A stretch of DNA of 64,000 nucleotides from Marinobacter sp. F4218 (GTDB taxonomy: Bacteria; Pseudomonadota; Gammaproteobacteria; Pseudomonadales; Oleiphilaceae). The notes below the pieces were generated by a model. The model saw only the letters and a program-made list of their open reading frames with translations. It had not been told where the DNA came from and did not search any database. The stretch lies in assembly GCF_019443085.1 (NCBI RefSeq), contig NZ_JAHZIL010000002.1, forward strand, positions 1 to 64,000. The letters are read 5' to 3'. Both the position numbers and the translations under genes were made by a program. Of this stretch, positions 41,366 to 50,916 are shown piece after piece. Position 1 is the stretch's first letter; each line of letters starts with the position of its first letter.

Positions 41366-42553
41366 TTGCCAGTTTCCAGGACACTTCAACGTCGGATAGC
41401 GCCAAATCGGGTCATCCCGGTCCTGGCGGGGCTCGCTTTGTTGGTGGTCTGGTCGCTGGATTTTGGCACCATTCAGCCGAACCGTATCGTTCCTGGCACC
41501 GGGCACGGTCTCCTGTCGGCGACAGGCTGGTTCGGTGCGGGGGCCGTCACCCTGGTTCTTGCGGCTTCGATGCTGCTGTCCGTTCTGCCGCTGGGCGTGC
41601 GTTACGTGCCTCTCCTTGGCTTGGTCGGCCTTTCCCTGGCGATGTTGCCTCTGTTGTTGGAGGTGTTTGCCGCCCGGCATTTGCCTGAGGGGGCGCCCTA
41701 TGCGCGCTCCGCAATTGGGGCCGGTTTCTGGTGCCTGCTGTTCCTGTTGTCGTTGGTGTTGATCGAGATTCTGGGGCGGCTCAGATCCGGGCGAGGGCTG
41801 CAGATCCTGCTCCTCGTGTCGATCGGTGGAAGCTGGTTGCTGCTGTTGCGGGGCGATGGCCTGGAGAGTCTGTCCCTGGTAAGGGAGTTCAACGCCCGGC
41901 CGGACCAATTCGAGCAGGCGCTCTGGACTCACCTGGCGCTGGCCTTTGGCGCGGTGGCCATCAGCGCTTGTGTGGCCTTTATTCTGGCACTGAAAATGAT
42001 TCGCAGCCCTGGCTGGCAACGGCCGATCCTTGGCGCCGTGAGTTTTCTCCAGACCATCCCCAGTCTGGCGCTCTTCGGGTTACTGATTGCGCCGCTCAGT
42101 GCGCTGGCAGCTGCGTTCCCGTTTCTCGAAACGCTTGGTATCCGCGGTATCGGCTGGGCGCCGGCTATGTTGGCACTGGTGGCCTACAGTCTGTTGCCCA
42201 TGTTGCGCAACACGTTCGTTGCCCTGACGGAAGTCCCCGACAATCTGGTAGATGCCGGCCGGGGCATGGGCATGAATGAACGGCAACTGTTCTTCCAGCT
42301 CAAATTACCCCTGGCGCTGCCGGTCATTATCGAAGGTGTACGCATCACGACCATTCAGGCAATCGGTCTGACCGCAGTAGCCGCGCTGATCGGCGCTGGC
42401 GGTTTCGGTGCCTTTATTTTCCAGGGGCTGGGGCAGGCGGCGATGGACCTGGTGCTGCTCGGTGCCTTACCTACAATTGCGCTTGCGCTGATGGCGGATG
42501 CCGTATTCACCATGCTGGCGGCGAGCCTCAGGCCGACCCCGGCAACGGCCTGA
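41366..42553 (+). CDS. yehY: ABC transporter permease, YehY-like
   Basis: 395 aa, about nine transmembrane segments. The C-terminal BPD permease domain has the EAA loop DAGRGMGMNERQLFFQLKLPLALP that contacts the ATPase. The extra N-terminal half (several helices before the permease domain) is typical of YehY. TTG start at 41366, 3 bp after the osmF stop, with GAGG in front. Order osmF-yehY-yehX-yehW matches E. coli. Confidence 0.88.
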   Translation: MPVSRTLQRRIAPNRVIPVLAGLALLVVWSLDFGTIQPNRIVPGTGHGLLSATGWFGAGAVTLVLAASMLLSVLPLGVRYVPLLGLVGLSLAMLPLLLEVFAARHLPEGAPYARSAIGAGFWCLLFLLSLVLIEILGRLRSGRGLQILLLVSIGGSWLLLLRGDGLESLSLVREFNARPDQFEQALWTHLALAFGAVAISACVAFILALKMIRSPGWQRPILGAVSFLQTIPSLALFGLLIAPLSALAAAFPFLETLGIRGIGWAPAMLALVAYSLLPMLRNTFVALTEVPDNLVDAGRGMGMNERQLFFQLKLPLALPVIIEGVRITTIQAIGLTAVAALIGAGGFGAFIFQGLGQAAMDLVLLGALPTIALALMADAVFTMLAASLRPTPATA

Positions 42554-42573
42554 TAGGGGAAAGGATTGTTCGG

Positions 42574-43521
42574 ATGATCGAACTGAAAAATGTCACTCGG
42601 CGCTTCGGTGACACGGTTGCGGTAGACAACATCAATCTGACCATTGAAACCGGTGAGGTGTGCGTTCTGGTGGGGAGCTCCGGCTGTGGCAAGTCCACTA
42701 CGCTGCGGATGATAAACCGCCTGTTGCCTCACAGCGCCGGCAACATCCTGGTGGATGGCGAGGACATTGCTGCCATGAACCCGGAACAGCTCCGCTTGAA
42801 CATGGGATACGTTATTCAGGGAACCGGGCTGTTTCCGCACTGGACAGTGGCACGCAATATCGCCATGGTGCCTCAGCTGTTGAAGTGGCCCAGGGATCGG
42901 ATCGATGCCCGGGTTAACGAGTTAATGACCCTGTTGGATCTCGATCCGACTGTCCACGCAAATAAATACCCCCAGCAATTGTCCGGCGGCCAGGCACAGC
43001 GGGTGGGCGTTGCGCGGGCACTGGCGGCGGACCCCAACATCCTCCTTATGGATGAACCATTTGGCGCCCTGGATGCGATTACCCGGGAAAACCTCCAGAT
43101 GGAAATGCTGCGCATCCAGAAACAGGTCCGAAAAACCACCGTGTTCGTCACCCACGACATTGACGAGGCGTTGAAGCTGGCGACTCGCATCGCCGTAATG
43201 GACCGGGGCCGCATTATCCAGCATGACACGCCTGAGAACATCCTTCGGCATCCGGCGTCGGAATTCGTTGAAAACCTGGTAGGCAAGCAGGATCGCGGCC
43301 TCAAGCTGATGAGTCTGCGGCCGGTTCGGGAATTGATGAACCCCCATAGAGGCCCAAAACGTGCCGATCCCGGCGTGGAAGGCCTCAGGGAGGAAGACAG
43401 CATACGGTTGGCGCTGTCGGTGATGCTCTGGCGAGGCCTGCAGGAGGTTTCCGTGTTTAATGCCCACGGTGAGGAGACCGGTGTGATAACGCGCGAGCGC
43501 ATCATCCGGGAAGGCGCCTGA
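42574..43521 (+). CDS. yehX: ABC transporter ATP-binding protein, YehX-like
   Basis: 315 aa. Walker A GSSGCGKST near residue 33, Q-loop VIQGTGLFPH, signature LSGGQAQRVG, Walker B ILLMDEPFGALD and the H-loop VFVTHD. The C-terminal extension after 245 is the CBS-like regulatory region. Its stop overlaps the yehW start by one base. Confidence 0.93.
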   Translation: MIELKNVTRRFGDTVAVDNINLTIETGEVCVLVGSSGCGKSTTLRMINRLLPHSAGNILVDGEDIAAMNPEQLRLNMGYVIQGTGLFPHWTVARNIAMVPQLLKWPRDRIDARVNELMTLLDLDPTVHANKYPQQLSGGQAQRVGVARALAADPNILLMDEPFGALDAITRENLQMEMLRIQKQVRKTTVFVTHDIDEALKLATRIAVMDRGRIIQHDTPENILRHPASEFVENLVGKQDRGLKLMSLRPVRELMNPHRGPKRADPGVEGLREEDSIRLALSVMLWRGLQEVSVFNAHGEETGVITRERIIREGA

Positions 43522-44264
43522 TGCGCGTCTGGTTGCCTCCCCTGGTGCTGGCCGCTCTTCTGTGCGGGCTGAGTGCCGGTATGCCTGCCCTGGAGCCGTT
43601 CTTCCAGTGGGTACAGCCGGACAAGCAGCGAGTCATTTACGAGCGGGACAGTTTTCTGTTCCTGTTGCAGAACCACCTGCTGCTAGTCGTCATTTCTGCG
43701 GCTGTTGGCACCATTGCTGCGGTCGCTGGCGGTGTTTTCGCCACTCGCCCGTCAGGTCGTGATTTCCTGCCCCTGGTAAGCCAGGTGGCCTCCATCGGGC
43801 AGACATTCCCTCCCGTGGCCGTCCTTGCGCTTGCGGTCCCGGTTCTCGGTTTTGGTGAAGCGCCCATTCTCGTGGCGTTAATCCTTTACGGCCTGCTGCC
43901 CATCCTGCGAAACACCCTGGCGGGCCTGGAAAGCATCAATCCGGCTGTGCGGGAGGCCGGGCTGGGTATGGGCATGTCACCGTTTCAGGTGTTGCTGCGG
44001 GTGGAGCTGCCTTTGGCAGGGAGAGTAATTCTCGCCGGCATTCGCACCTCTGTAACGATCAACATTGCCACGGCTGCCATTGGCTCAACCATTGGCGCGC
44101 GCACCCTGGGCGATCCGGTAATCGCCGGGTTGGTGAATGGCAACACCGCCTACGTGCTGCAGGGGGCAATCCTGATTGGTTTGCTCGCGCTTACCATAGA
44201 CAGCCTGTTTGAGGCACTGGAACGAACCTGGGACCATCGGTTCTCGCCGCAAGGGGCGGCTTGA
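43521..44264 (+). CDS. yehW: ABC transporter permease, YehW-like
   Basis: 247 aa with six transmembrane segments and the EAA loop REAGLGMGMSPFQVLLRVELPLA. GTMRAR-type start: the ATG overlaps the last base of yehX (TGATG), so translation is coupled. Forms the membrane channel with YehY. Confidence 0.9.
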   Translation: MRVWLPPLVLAALLCGLSAGMPALEPFFQWVQPDKQRVIYERDSFLFLLQNHLLLVVISAAVGTIAAVAGGVFATRPSGRDFLPLVSQVASIGQTFPPVAVLALAVPVLGFGEAPILVALILYGLLPILRNTLAGLESINPAVREAGLGMGMSPFQVLLRVELPLAGRVILAGIRTSVTINIATAAIGSTIGARTLGDPVIAGLVNGNTAYVLQGAILIGLLALTIDSLFEALERTWDHRFSPQGAA

Positions 44265-44300
44265 TGCGCATTTTTCATAATTCCCTGTTTTGGAGTGAGC

Positions 44301-45431
44301 ATGTCTGATTTGCGTTACCTGCAAACCAACGATCCCAACCGTTTCAAACTGCGTGGCGACGAGCCGACGATGAAAGCGGTCGTGACGACGGGCAGCGGCG
44401 GTTACGAGAAACTCGACTACCGGGATGTCCCGATACCTGTTCCCGGCCCGGGGGAGGTGTTGCTGAGAGTCCTGGCGGCCGGGGTCAACAACACGGAAAT
44501 CAACACGCGCCTCGGCTGGTACTCGTCATCGGTAGAGGGTGGCACCGAACAGTTGTCCGAAACCGACAGCGCGTCAGAGATTGAAGACGGTGGCTGGAAC
44601 GCGTCGACGCCGTTTCCGTTTATACAGGGTACCGATTGCTGTGGCGAGGTTGTCGCCGCGGGTGAGGGTGTGGCTCAGCCTGATGTTGGCACTCGGGTTC
44701 TCGTCAGGTCCTGTATGCGCACCAACGGTTTTGATTCGCTGGACAACCTCTGGATGGCCTCGGATTTTGACGGTGCCTTCGCCCAGTACGTCAAAGTGCC
44801 TGCGAGCGAGGTCTTTGAAATCCAGTGTGATTGGAGCGACGTGGAACTCGCGACCATCCCCTGTGCGTATGGAACGGCAGAGAACATGCTGCACCGGGCG
44901 AACGTGAAAGCGGGCGACCGGGTGCTGGTTACCGGGGCGTCCGGCGGCGTCGGTTCTGCAGTGGTACAGCTGGCCAAGCGCCGGGGCGCCTGTATTGTGG
45001 CGATCGCGGGTTCCAGTAAACTCGACCAGGTCGCCGGCCTTGGGGCCGACCAGGTAATCCCGCGAGGCTCCGACTTGAGCGCGGAGCTTCAGGAGTCCTC
45101 TGTGGACGTTGTGATCGACAACGTCGCCGGTGATCAGTTCGGGGCGTTGTTGAAATTGATGGCGCGCGGCGGCCGATATGCTTCGTCGGGCGCGATTGCG
45201 GGGCCGATAACCACCATCGATATGCGCGATTTTTACCTCAAGGATTTGACCTTGTTGGGGTGCACGGCCTGGGATGAACCGGTCTTCCCGAACCTCATCA
45301 GCTACATCGAAAAGGGTGAGATTCGACCACTGGTGGCACAATCATTCGAGCTGAAGGACATTGCGACGGCGCAGCAGGAGTTTCTCAAAAAGACGCATGT
45401 AGGAAATTTTGTGTTGGTGCCGCCTCAGTAA
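44301..45431 (+). CDS. Medium-chain reductase, quinone oxidoreductase-like
   Basis: 376 aa. MKAVVTTGSGGYEKLDYRD after a short N-terminal extension, VLLRVLAAGVNNTEI, then the NAD(P) motif VLVTGASGGVGSAVVQLAK. The usual GHE zinc motif reads IQGTDCCGEV, as in zinc-free quinone oxidoreductases. Substrate unknown. ATG 44301 has GGAG 5 bp upstream; an in-frame GTG two codons earlier overlaps that box. Confidence 0.88.
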   Translation: MSDLRYLQTNDPNRFKLRGDEPTMKAVVTTGSGGYEKLDYRDVPIPVPGPGEVLLRVLAAGVNNTEINTRLGWYSSSVEGGTEQLSETDSASEIEDGGWNASTPFPFIQGTDCCGEVVAAGEGVAQPDVGTRVLVRSCMRTNGFDSLDNLWMASDFDGAFAQYVKVPASEVFEIQCDWSDVELATIPCAYGTAENMLHRANVKAGDRVLVTGASGGVGSAVVQLAKRRGACIVAIAGSSKLDQVAGLGADQVIPRGSDLSAELQESSVDVVIDNVAGDQFGALLKLMARGGRYASSGAIAGPITTIDMRDFYLKDLTLLGCTAWDEPVFPNLISYIEKGEIRPLVAQSFELKDIATAQQEFLKKTHVGNFVLVPPQ

Positions 45432-45465
45432 GAGAGTCGCTCGACGAAATACAAGGACCTGTCTA

Positions 45466-45834
45466 ATGGATCCAGAATTTCAGCCAGGCAAGAACATAGC
45501 CATGAAGATCCCGGCTCACGAGTATGAGAGCACGGTACGGTTTTATCGGGATGTGCTCGGCTTCAAGGAAATACCATCGGAAGGGACGGATGACTCTCCA
45601 AGGTTTGAATTTGGCGACAAAGTGCTTTGGCTCGATTGCATGCCGGGCTTGAGTCAATCTGAGATCTGGCTGGAAGTCGTTGCCAGTGATATCGGTAAGG
45701 CCGCTGAATATCTCAAGGAGCAGGGGTGTTCCCGCCGAGACGAAATCGAGCCTCTTCCGAGCGGGGTCAAGGCATTCTGGATATCAAGCCCATCTGACAT
45801 CATTCATCTGGTGACATCGAGCAGCGACACATAG
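45466..45834 (+). CDS. VOC family protein
   Basis: 122 aa. One VOC module: HEYESTVRFYRDVLGFKE at the start and VKAFWISSPSDIIHLV at the end. Substrate unknown. 34 bp behind the reductase gene and probably cotranscribed with it. Confidence 0.82.
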   Translation: MDPEFQPGKNIAMKIPAHEYESTVRFYRDVLGFKEIPSEGTDDSPRFEFGDKVLWLDCMPGLSQSEIWLEVVASDIGKAAEYLKEQGCSRRDEIEPLPSGVKAFWISSPSDIIHLVTSSSDT

Positions 45835-45878
45835 CCAGGCTATGTGGTTCTGGCTGATGCCGGAAAACTGTTGAAAAT

Positions 45879-45895
45879 GGTTCGTTGACGAACTA
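45879..45895 (+). promoter_or_regulatory. MarR operator 1
   Basis: GGTTCGTTGACGAACTA contains GTTCG-N4-CGAAC. It lies 45 bp before the marR start and is nearly identical to the site at 46382-46398, so the regulator probably represses itself here. Confidence 0.75.
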
Positions 45896-45940
45896 TATTC
45901 GGTATCGATTGTCGTTGTGAATTGAGGGAAGACTGCCTGG

Positions 45941-46369
45941 ATGAAACTAAGAACGAACGGGATTGTTTTTCAGGTCGCAGAGCTTCGCGATAATGCCTAT
46001 GAACACGTTTCGAGGGAGCTAAGGCGCCTGGGCCTGAATGACCTGGCTCCATCACACGGGCTGATCCTGATCACGCTCTATCGGGAGAAAGCCCTGTCGT
46101 TGAAAGACCTGTCGATACGAATCAACAAGAAGAAGTCTTCCACCACCGAGTTGGTCGATAAACTCATTCGCCTGGGCTATGTCGAGAAAACAGCATCCAG
46201 CGACGACCAGAGAGTAAAGCTGGTCCGGTTGACCCAGAAAAGCCTGTCCCATAAGGACGATTTCAAAGAGCTGTCCGATAATGTGAACGGCCGTCTGTAT
46301 CAAGGATTTACCGCCGAAGATAAGCGGGAATTGATGAGGTTGCTGAATAAAGCGCTGGCCAACTATTAG
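45941..46369 (+). CDS. MarR family transcriptional regulator
   Basis: 142 aa. Winged helix with LSLKDLSIRINKKKSSTTELVDKLIRLGYVEKT (recognition helix) and the wing DDQRVKLVRLTQKS. It begins in a helix that would form the dimer interface. Matching palindromes before and after the gene show it controls itself and the downstream oxidoreductase operon. The ligand is unknown. Confidence 0.9.
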   Translation: MKLRTNGIVFQVAELRDNAYEHVSRELRRLGLNDLAPSHGLILITLYREKALSLKDLSIRINKKKSSTTELVDKLIRLGYVEKTASSDDQRVKLVRLTQKSLSHKDDFKELSDNVNGRLYQGFTAEDKRELMRLLNKALANY

Positions 46370-46381
46370 TTTTATCTTTTT

Positions 46382-46398
46382 GGTTCGGTAACGAACTA
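46382..46398 (+). promoter_or_regulatory. MarR operator 2
   Basis: GGTTCGGTAACGAACTA, a GTTCG-N4-CGAAC palindrome like operator 1, placed 23 bp before the oxidoreductase start. Confidence 0.75.
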
Positions 46399-46421
46399 AA
46401 AGAACCCGGAGGAGCAGGATC

Positions 46422-47396
46422 ATGAAAGCAGCATTCCAGACGGCCTACGGCAACAGTGATGTCTTGCAGTACGGAGACCAGGAAGCCCCCGAAATTACCG
46501 CGAATCAGGTGCTTGTCAGGAATTACGCATCAAGCGTCAATCCAAGGGATTTGTTGATTCGGAGTGGTCGATACCAGTTGCAGTTTCTCGTACCGAAATT
46601 CCCGCTGATACTCGGTAGTGACTTGGCGGGCGAGGTCCTTAAAACGGGCAGTCGCGTTAAGGGGTTCAAGCCCGGGGACCGGGTTTATGGCATGAAAAAT
46701 CCCTTGGAAGGGCTCGCAACCTATGCGGAGCAGGTCTCTGTGCCCGCCCGCAATCTTGCGCTGATCCCCGGTAATTTATCGTACGTTGAAGCGGCGGGCG
46801 TTCCCCTGTGTGGTTTGACGGCCTGGCAGGCGCTTGTTGACCACGCCAATCTGAAGGCCGGACAGCAGGTTTTGATTGTGGGCGCCTCGGGCGGGGTTGG
46901 CAGTTATTCCGTTCAAATTGCAAAAGTGCTGGGGGCGTCCGTAACTGCAGTTTGTAGTGGTGCCAATGCTGAAATGGTAAAGCGGATTGGCGCCGGCCGG
47001 GTTATTGATTATTTGCAGTCCGATTTCACAAAGGAAAATGATCGGTATGACATTATCCTGGACACTGTCGGTCGGCACGATTTGCAACGCTGCGCCCCTG
47101 TTCTTAAGCCCGGTGGCTATTATATTTCAACGATTCCCAGCCCTAAAAACCTGAAAGCGATGGCGGCAACGCGAGTCCGATCGCTGTTCTCAAAGACTGC
47201 TTTGAGGGCGGAGGTTGTGATGGTCAAGCCAAGTGGGCGAAATTTGCAGAGCGTTTCTGACCTGATCGATCGAGGGGCGGTAATTCCCCTGATTGATCGG
47301 GTTTTTCCCATTGAAGAAACGGCGGCTGCGCACGACCTCAGTCGCAGCCAAAGGGCAAGAGGCAAGATTATTCTGGATATCCAGACGCCATCTTGA
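46422..47396 (+). CDS. NAD(P)-dependent quinone oxidoreductase-like protein
   Basis: 324 aa, medium-chain reductase fold without zinc sites: MKAAFQTAYGNSDVLQYGDQ, SSVNPRDLLIRSG, LGSDLAGEV, and the nucleotide motif VLIVGASGGVGSYSVQIAK. Could reduce quinones or enones. First gene behind MarR operator 2, with GGAGGAG before the ATG. Confidence 0.9.
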   Translation: MKAAFQTAYGNSDVLQYGDQEAPEITANQVLVRNYASSVNPRDLLIRSGRYQLQFLVPKFPLILGSDLAGEVLKTGSRVKGFKPGDRVYGMKNPLEGLATYAEQVSVPARNLALIPGNLSYVEAAGVPLCGLTAWQALVDHANLKAGQQVLIVGASGGVGSYSVQIAKVLGASVTAVCSGANAEMVKRIGAGRVIDYLQSDFTKENDRYDIILDTVGRHDLQRCAPVLKPGGYYISTIPSPKNLKAMAATRVRSLFSKTALRAEVVMVKPSGRNLQSVSDLIDRGAVIPLIDRVFPIEETAAAHDLSRSQRARGKIILDIQTPS

Positions 47397-47409
47397 GGGA
47401 AAGACTCCG

Positions 47410-47874
47410 ATGATTCGAGCAAAGGAATCGTTTGAGTCCCGCCTGTGGCGGTGGGCGGGGAACCTGTTTCCTGCCTACCGCCGTGTCGGAGCGCGGGTGA
47501 CTTACGTTTCACCTGATTTTTATCAGGTACACGTAAAAATCCCCAGCAACTGGCAGACGCGCAATCATATGGGAATGACCTGGGGAGGGGGTCTGTATAG
47601 CGCCCTGGACCCGATTTACGGAGTGATGATCTACAAGTTGTTGGGCTATCGACATCGTGTTGTGGATAAATGCGCTGAGATCCATTTCAGGAAGCCCGGT
47701 AGAACCACCCTCTATGCCAAATTCCAGCTCAGTCCATCGGAAATCGACGCTATCCGTTTGGGCCTGGCGTCAGGTCGAAAAGTTGAGCGGACCTACCAGG
47801 TTGAGCTGGTCGACCAGGCCGGAGTTGTTCACGTCTCTTGTCTGAAAACGCTTTGTATATTCGCTTCGCCCTGA
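47410..47874 (+). CDS. DUF4442 hotdog-fold thioesterase-like protein
   Basis: 154 aa. NHMGMTWGGGLYSALDPIYG is the hotdog central helix, and VDKCAEIHFRKPGRTTLYAKF the strand block of DUF4442, a PaaI-like acyl-CoA thioesterase branch. 13 bp after the oxidoreductase, so same operon. ATG 47410 was chosen since it starts just after that gene's stop. Confidence 0.85.
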   Translation: MIRAKESFESRLWRWAGNLFPAYRRVGARVTYVSPDFYQVHVKIPSNWQTRNHMGMTWGGGLYSALDPIYGVMIYKLLGYRHRVVDKCAEIHFRKPGRTTLYAKFQLSPSEIDAIRLGLASGRKVERTYQVELVDQAGVVHVSCLKTLCIFASP

Positions 47875-47916
47875 TCTTGGGATTTTTGTGCAACAACCTG
47901 ATTTGGAGAAATCCTG

Positions 47917-48339
47917 ATGCTGGAAACTGTATTGGTTCTGAATGTTATCTGGTTTGCAATGGCGTTCAACGTGTTCTCCATTCGCAATAAGATATTTGCA
48001 AAGGTTCTGGTGCCCAGGGAACACCGGCAGACACCAGTCTTTGACGTGCTTGCCGAATCAGGTAGGTTTCTCGGTGGATTTAACTTCGCTTTTGCCCTTC
48101 TGAATATCCTTCTATTAATCAACCTCGATGTTTTCCCGAGTGATGCCCAGAGGTCAATATTGCTGTGGGTTATCGCGGTCGCACACGGATCACAGTTTGT
48201 TTTTAATGTGCCAGTTGCCATTCAAAACCGCCGGGGTGAGGGGGTATGGCAGGTTAAGGGATTGATGCTATTCATTTTTGTTACCGATTTCATAATGATG
48301 GTTTTGAATTTGGCTATGGCAGTCTCGTATATCTACTAG
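47917..48339 (+). CDS. Four-helix membrane protein of the MarR-controlled group
   Basis: 140 aa with hydrophobic segments at about 3-20, 52-74, 82-105 and 118-138. No family recognised. It lies 42 bp after the thioesterase gene on the same strand and likely belongs to that operon. Confidence 0.65.
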   Translation: MLETVLVLNVIWFAMAFNVFSIRNKIFAKVLVPREHRQTPVFDVLAESGRFLGGFNFAFALLNILLLINLDVFPSDAQRSILLWVIAVAHGSQFVFNVPVAIQNRRGEGVWQVKGLMLFIFVTDFIMMVLNLAMAVSYIY

Positions 48340-48458
48340 ATAAACCAGCGCGACCCGATGCTAACGCAGATGACCTGATCTTAATCAGCACAAACCTTGT
48401 CGGTGGTTTGGTTGCTGACTAGGCTGGTACTGATGAAACACGCAGAGGGCATGGCGGC

Positions 48459-49715
48459 ATGAAGTTTCCTTCGAGCACAGGGTTTGCGCTCTTGGGGGCG
48501 GCACTGATCGCGATCAGTTACGGGCTCGCGCGCTTTGCTTTCGGCTTGTTTGTTCCCCCGATCCGGGCCGAACTGGAACTGGCGCCGGACGTAATCGGCA
48601 TCATCGGCGCGCTGCCACTGATCAGTTTTGTGTTCGCCACACTAGTAGCCCCTTTATCCGCAGATCGTCTCGGTGCCCGTAACACGGCCTTATTGTCCGG
48701 TGTTTTTGGAACCGTTGGGCTGGCATTAATAAGCCAGGCGGTTGGTGCTGTATCCCTTGGCGTGGGTGTGTTTGCCTGTGGCATCTGCACTGGCCTGATG
48801 ATGCCGGCTCTGACCGCCGCCATGCAGGCGCTGGTGAAACGCTCCCTGCACGGGCGGGTTAGCTCTGTGATGAATGCGGGCACCAGCATTGGCGTGATCA
48901 TCTCGGTGCCGACGATTCTTTTCCTGGCCGGTGCCTGGCGTTATGCCTATGCGTCCTTTGCTGTACTGGCAGTGGCCGGGGTGATTGCCACCTGGTTTTT
49001 CATCCCTTCGGTTTCTCGGGTTGTGCCGTCTAATGCAGCTCCACCGCCTCCCATCAGCGCCTTGCAGTGGTCGCGTCTGTTGAGGCTATCAATGTTCGCC
49101 TTCTTGATGGGGTTCGTCTCCGCCGCATACTGGATCTTTGCGCCTGACCTGGTCGTCAACCTCGGCTCCCTGGCTTCCGATGCAACCGGGTGGCTATGGC
49201 TGGCGGTTGGCATTGCTGGTCTAGGAGGTGCAGTGGTGGCTGATCTGGCTGATCGGAATAACCCGCCGATCACCCAGGCATTGATGCTGATGATGCTGTC
49301 GGCGAGTCTCGCATTGCTCGCCGCCAGCCCGGGTAATCTGGCGATCGCAGCATTCTCGGCGCTGGTCTTTGGGCTGGCGTACATGAGCCTGACCGGCTTG
49401 TACCTGATGACGGGTATCCGGTTTTTACCGGGCCGGTTGTCCATGGGACCGGTACTGCCATTCATGGCTGTCTCGCTCGGGCAGGCGACCGGTTCGCCCA
49501 CCGTCGGTTGGCTGGTGAAAGAATTCGGTTACTCCGATGCGTTCGCCATGTTCTCCGCGATTGGCATTCTGGTCGCCATGCTGTCGCCTCTCTATCCTCG
49601 TTATATTGAAGAGGAGGCGCCCGAAGCGGAGATGGAGGAGGAGACAGGCCTTCAGGCGGCGTACAATTACCAGCTCCTTGACGAGGAGGGCGAGCCAATC
49701 GGGCCCGCATCCTGA
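48459..49715 (+). CDS. MFS transporter
   Basis: 418 aa with twelve hydrophobic segments. The first loop motif LSADRLGARNTAL is the MFS motif A variant. The layout (no large central loop) is like CynX/YcaD-type transporters; substrate unknown. It ends in an unusual acidic tail (EEEAPEAEMEEE) in the cytoplasm. It converges on the ADP-ribosylglycohydrolase gene. Confidence 0.85.
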   Translation: MKFPSSTGFALLGAALIAISYGLARFAFGLFVPPIRAELELAPDVIGIIGALPLISFVFATLVAPLSADRLGARNTALLSGVFGTVGLALISQAVGAVSLGVGVFACGICTGLMMPALTAAMQALVKRSLHGRVSSVMNAGTSIGVIISVPTILFLAGAWRYAYASFAVLAVAGVIATWFFIPSVSRVVPSNAAPPPPISALQWSRLLRLSMFAFLMGFVSAAYWIFAPDLVVNLGSLASDATGWLWLAVGIAGLGGAVVADLADRNNPPITQALMLMMLSASLALLAASPGNLAIAAFSALVFGLAYMSLTGLYLMTGIRFLPGRLSMGPVLPFMAVSLGQATGSPTVGWLVKEFGYSDAFAMFSAIGILVAMLSPLYPRYIEEEAPEAEMEEETGLQAAYNYQLLDEEGEPIGPAS

Positions 49716-49749
49716 ACGGATTGTGCACAGTCCGCCGAGATGAGTGTCT

Positions 49750-50916
49750 TTAAACCAGCTTCTCCAGATCCCGAAAGATGTCGGCCCCATCCGTTACCCG
49801 AGCCAGCCAGCTCAGCGGTATCCCTTGCTCGTATCCAACGCCGTGTATCGCAGCCATGGCTGGCCCGATGATCCAGGCCCGACCACACGAATCGCCTCCG
49901 CAGTGGATGTTCGCCCGGATCGCCTCGGTAAAGGATTGAGCCTGACTGACAATGTGAAAAATGACGGGCATTGCCTCGTGGAGGTAGCAGGTTCGGCCGA
50001 ACCTGTCCCCGGCTTGAACCGGATCGAGGGCGTTTCCGGAGCTGGCTATCGCCAGATTCTTTGGCTCCGGGGCCAGTTCGATGGCGGCCTCAAGCGCTTT
50101 TGTCGGGGGAACGCCCAGGAGGAGTCTCTCAAGAAGGCGTGCTGCGCAGCGCGCCCAGGCGACGGCATCATCATTGTTATTGGTGACCCGGACTGCCGCT
50201 TCGACCTGTTCCATCAGTTCCGCCTGCCCGGAGTAACAGGCGACCAGGGGCGGAAGTTTGGAGACGGCGGGCAATTGCGTGTCGTCGGCGCCACTTTCCG
50301 GTGATAAATGCCGATCAATGGTTTCCGCAAGAAACACGCCCGCGTCCTGAATCCTGGCTTCCTGATAGGTGAGGTTGATGGCTTTTCGAACGGGATCCGC
50401 CAACTGCTCGCCACTCAGCCGTCGGGTGTAGGGCAACACTTTCTGCACGAGTATGCGCTTCTGCTTGTCCGTCAGGTCGGTATCGATGGCCGAATAGGCC
50501 AGTTCGATGGCTTTCTGTTCGGTGGCGACCAGGTTGTTCAGGGTGCCCCGGGTGGGATTATCGATAAAACCCTGCCAATCGCCACCGGGACCGAAATGGT
50601 TCACAAAGCGACGCTGGTAATCCCGAATATTCAGTTCCCCATGATGGGCAAGAAGGCTGTCGCTGAGTACCTTGGTTGCGGCGCCGTAATGGCTCATATC
50701 GCCCGGTTTTTTGCCGTCATGGGCGAAGAAACCGAACACGCCTTTGAAGTATTCCGCTCGTGGAGGTAGAAATTCCGGGGTCTGACCGCCGACTTCGAGT
50801 ATTCGGTCGCTGTTGTAGAGCCAGTGCAACCCGAGACTGGCGGCGTCTGCCACCCAGCCACCGGCAATCGCTGAAATCACTCTGTTACGTCTGTCTCCGG
50901 GCAATGTCTCGGTCAT
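49750..50916 (-). CDS. ADP-ribosylglycohydrolase family protein, J1-crystallin type
   Basis: 388 aa. N-terminal AGGWVADAASLGLHWLY (usual GxxxGDAxG) and C-terminal NIHCGGDSCGRAWIIGPAMAA. In true ARH enzymes the second motif is GGDxDT, binding two Mg2+; here the second aspartate is Cys, as in J1-crystallin and selenoprotein J relatives. The enzyme activity is therefore uncertain. Cytoplasmic, single gene. Confidence 0.85.
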   Translation of the reverse strand: MTETLPGDRRNRVISAIAGGWVADAASLGLHWLYNSDRILEVGGQTPEFLPPRAEYFKGVFGFFAHDGKKPGDMSHYGAATKVLSDSLLAHHGELNIRDYQRRFVNHFGPGGDWQGFIDNPTRGTLNNLVATEQKAIELAYSAIDTDLTDKQKRILVQKVLPYTRRLSGEQLADPVRKAINLTYQEARIQDAGVFLAETIDRHLSPESGADDTQLPAVSKLPPLVACYSGQAELMEQVEAAVRVTNNNDDAVAWARCAARLLERLLLGVPPTKALEAAIELAPEPKNLAIASSGNALDPVQAGDRFGRTCYLHEAMPVIFHIVSQAQSFTEAIRANIHCGGDSCGRAWIIGPAMAAIHGVGYEQGIPLSWLARVTDGADIFRDLEKLV

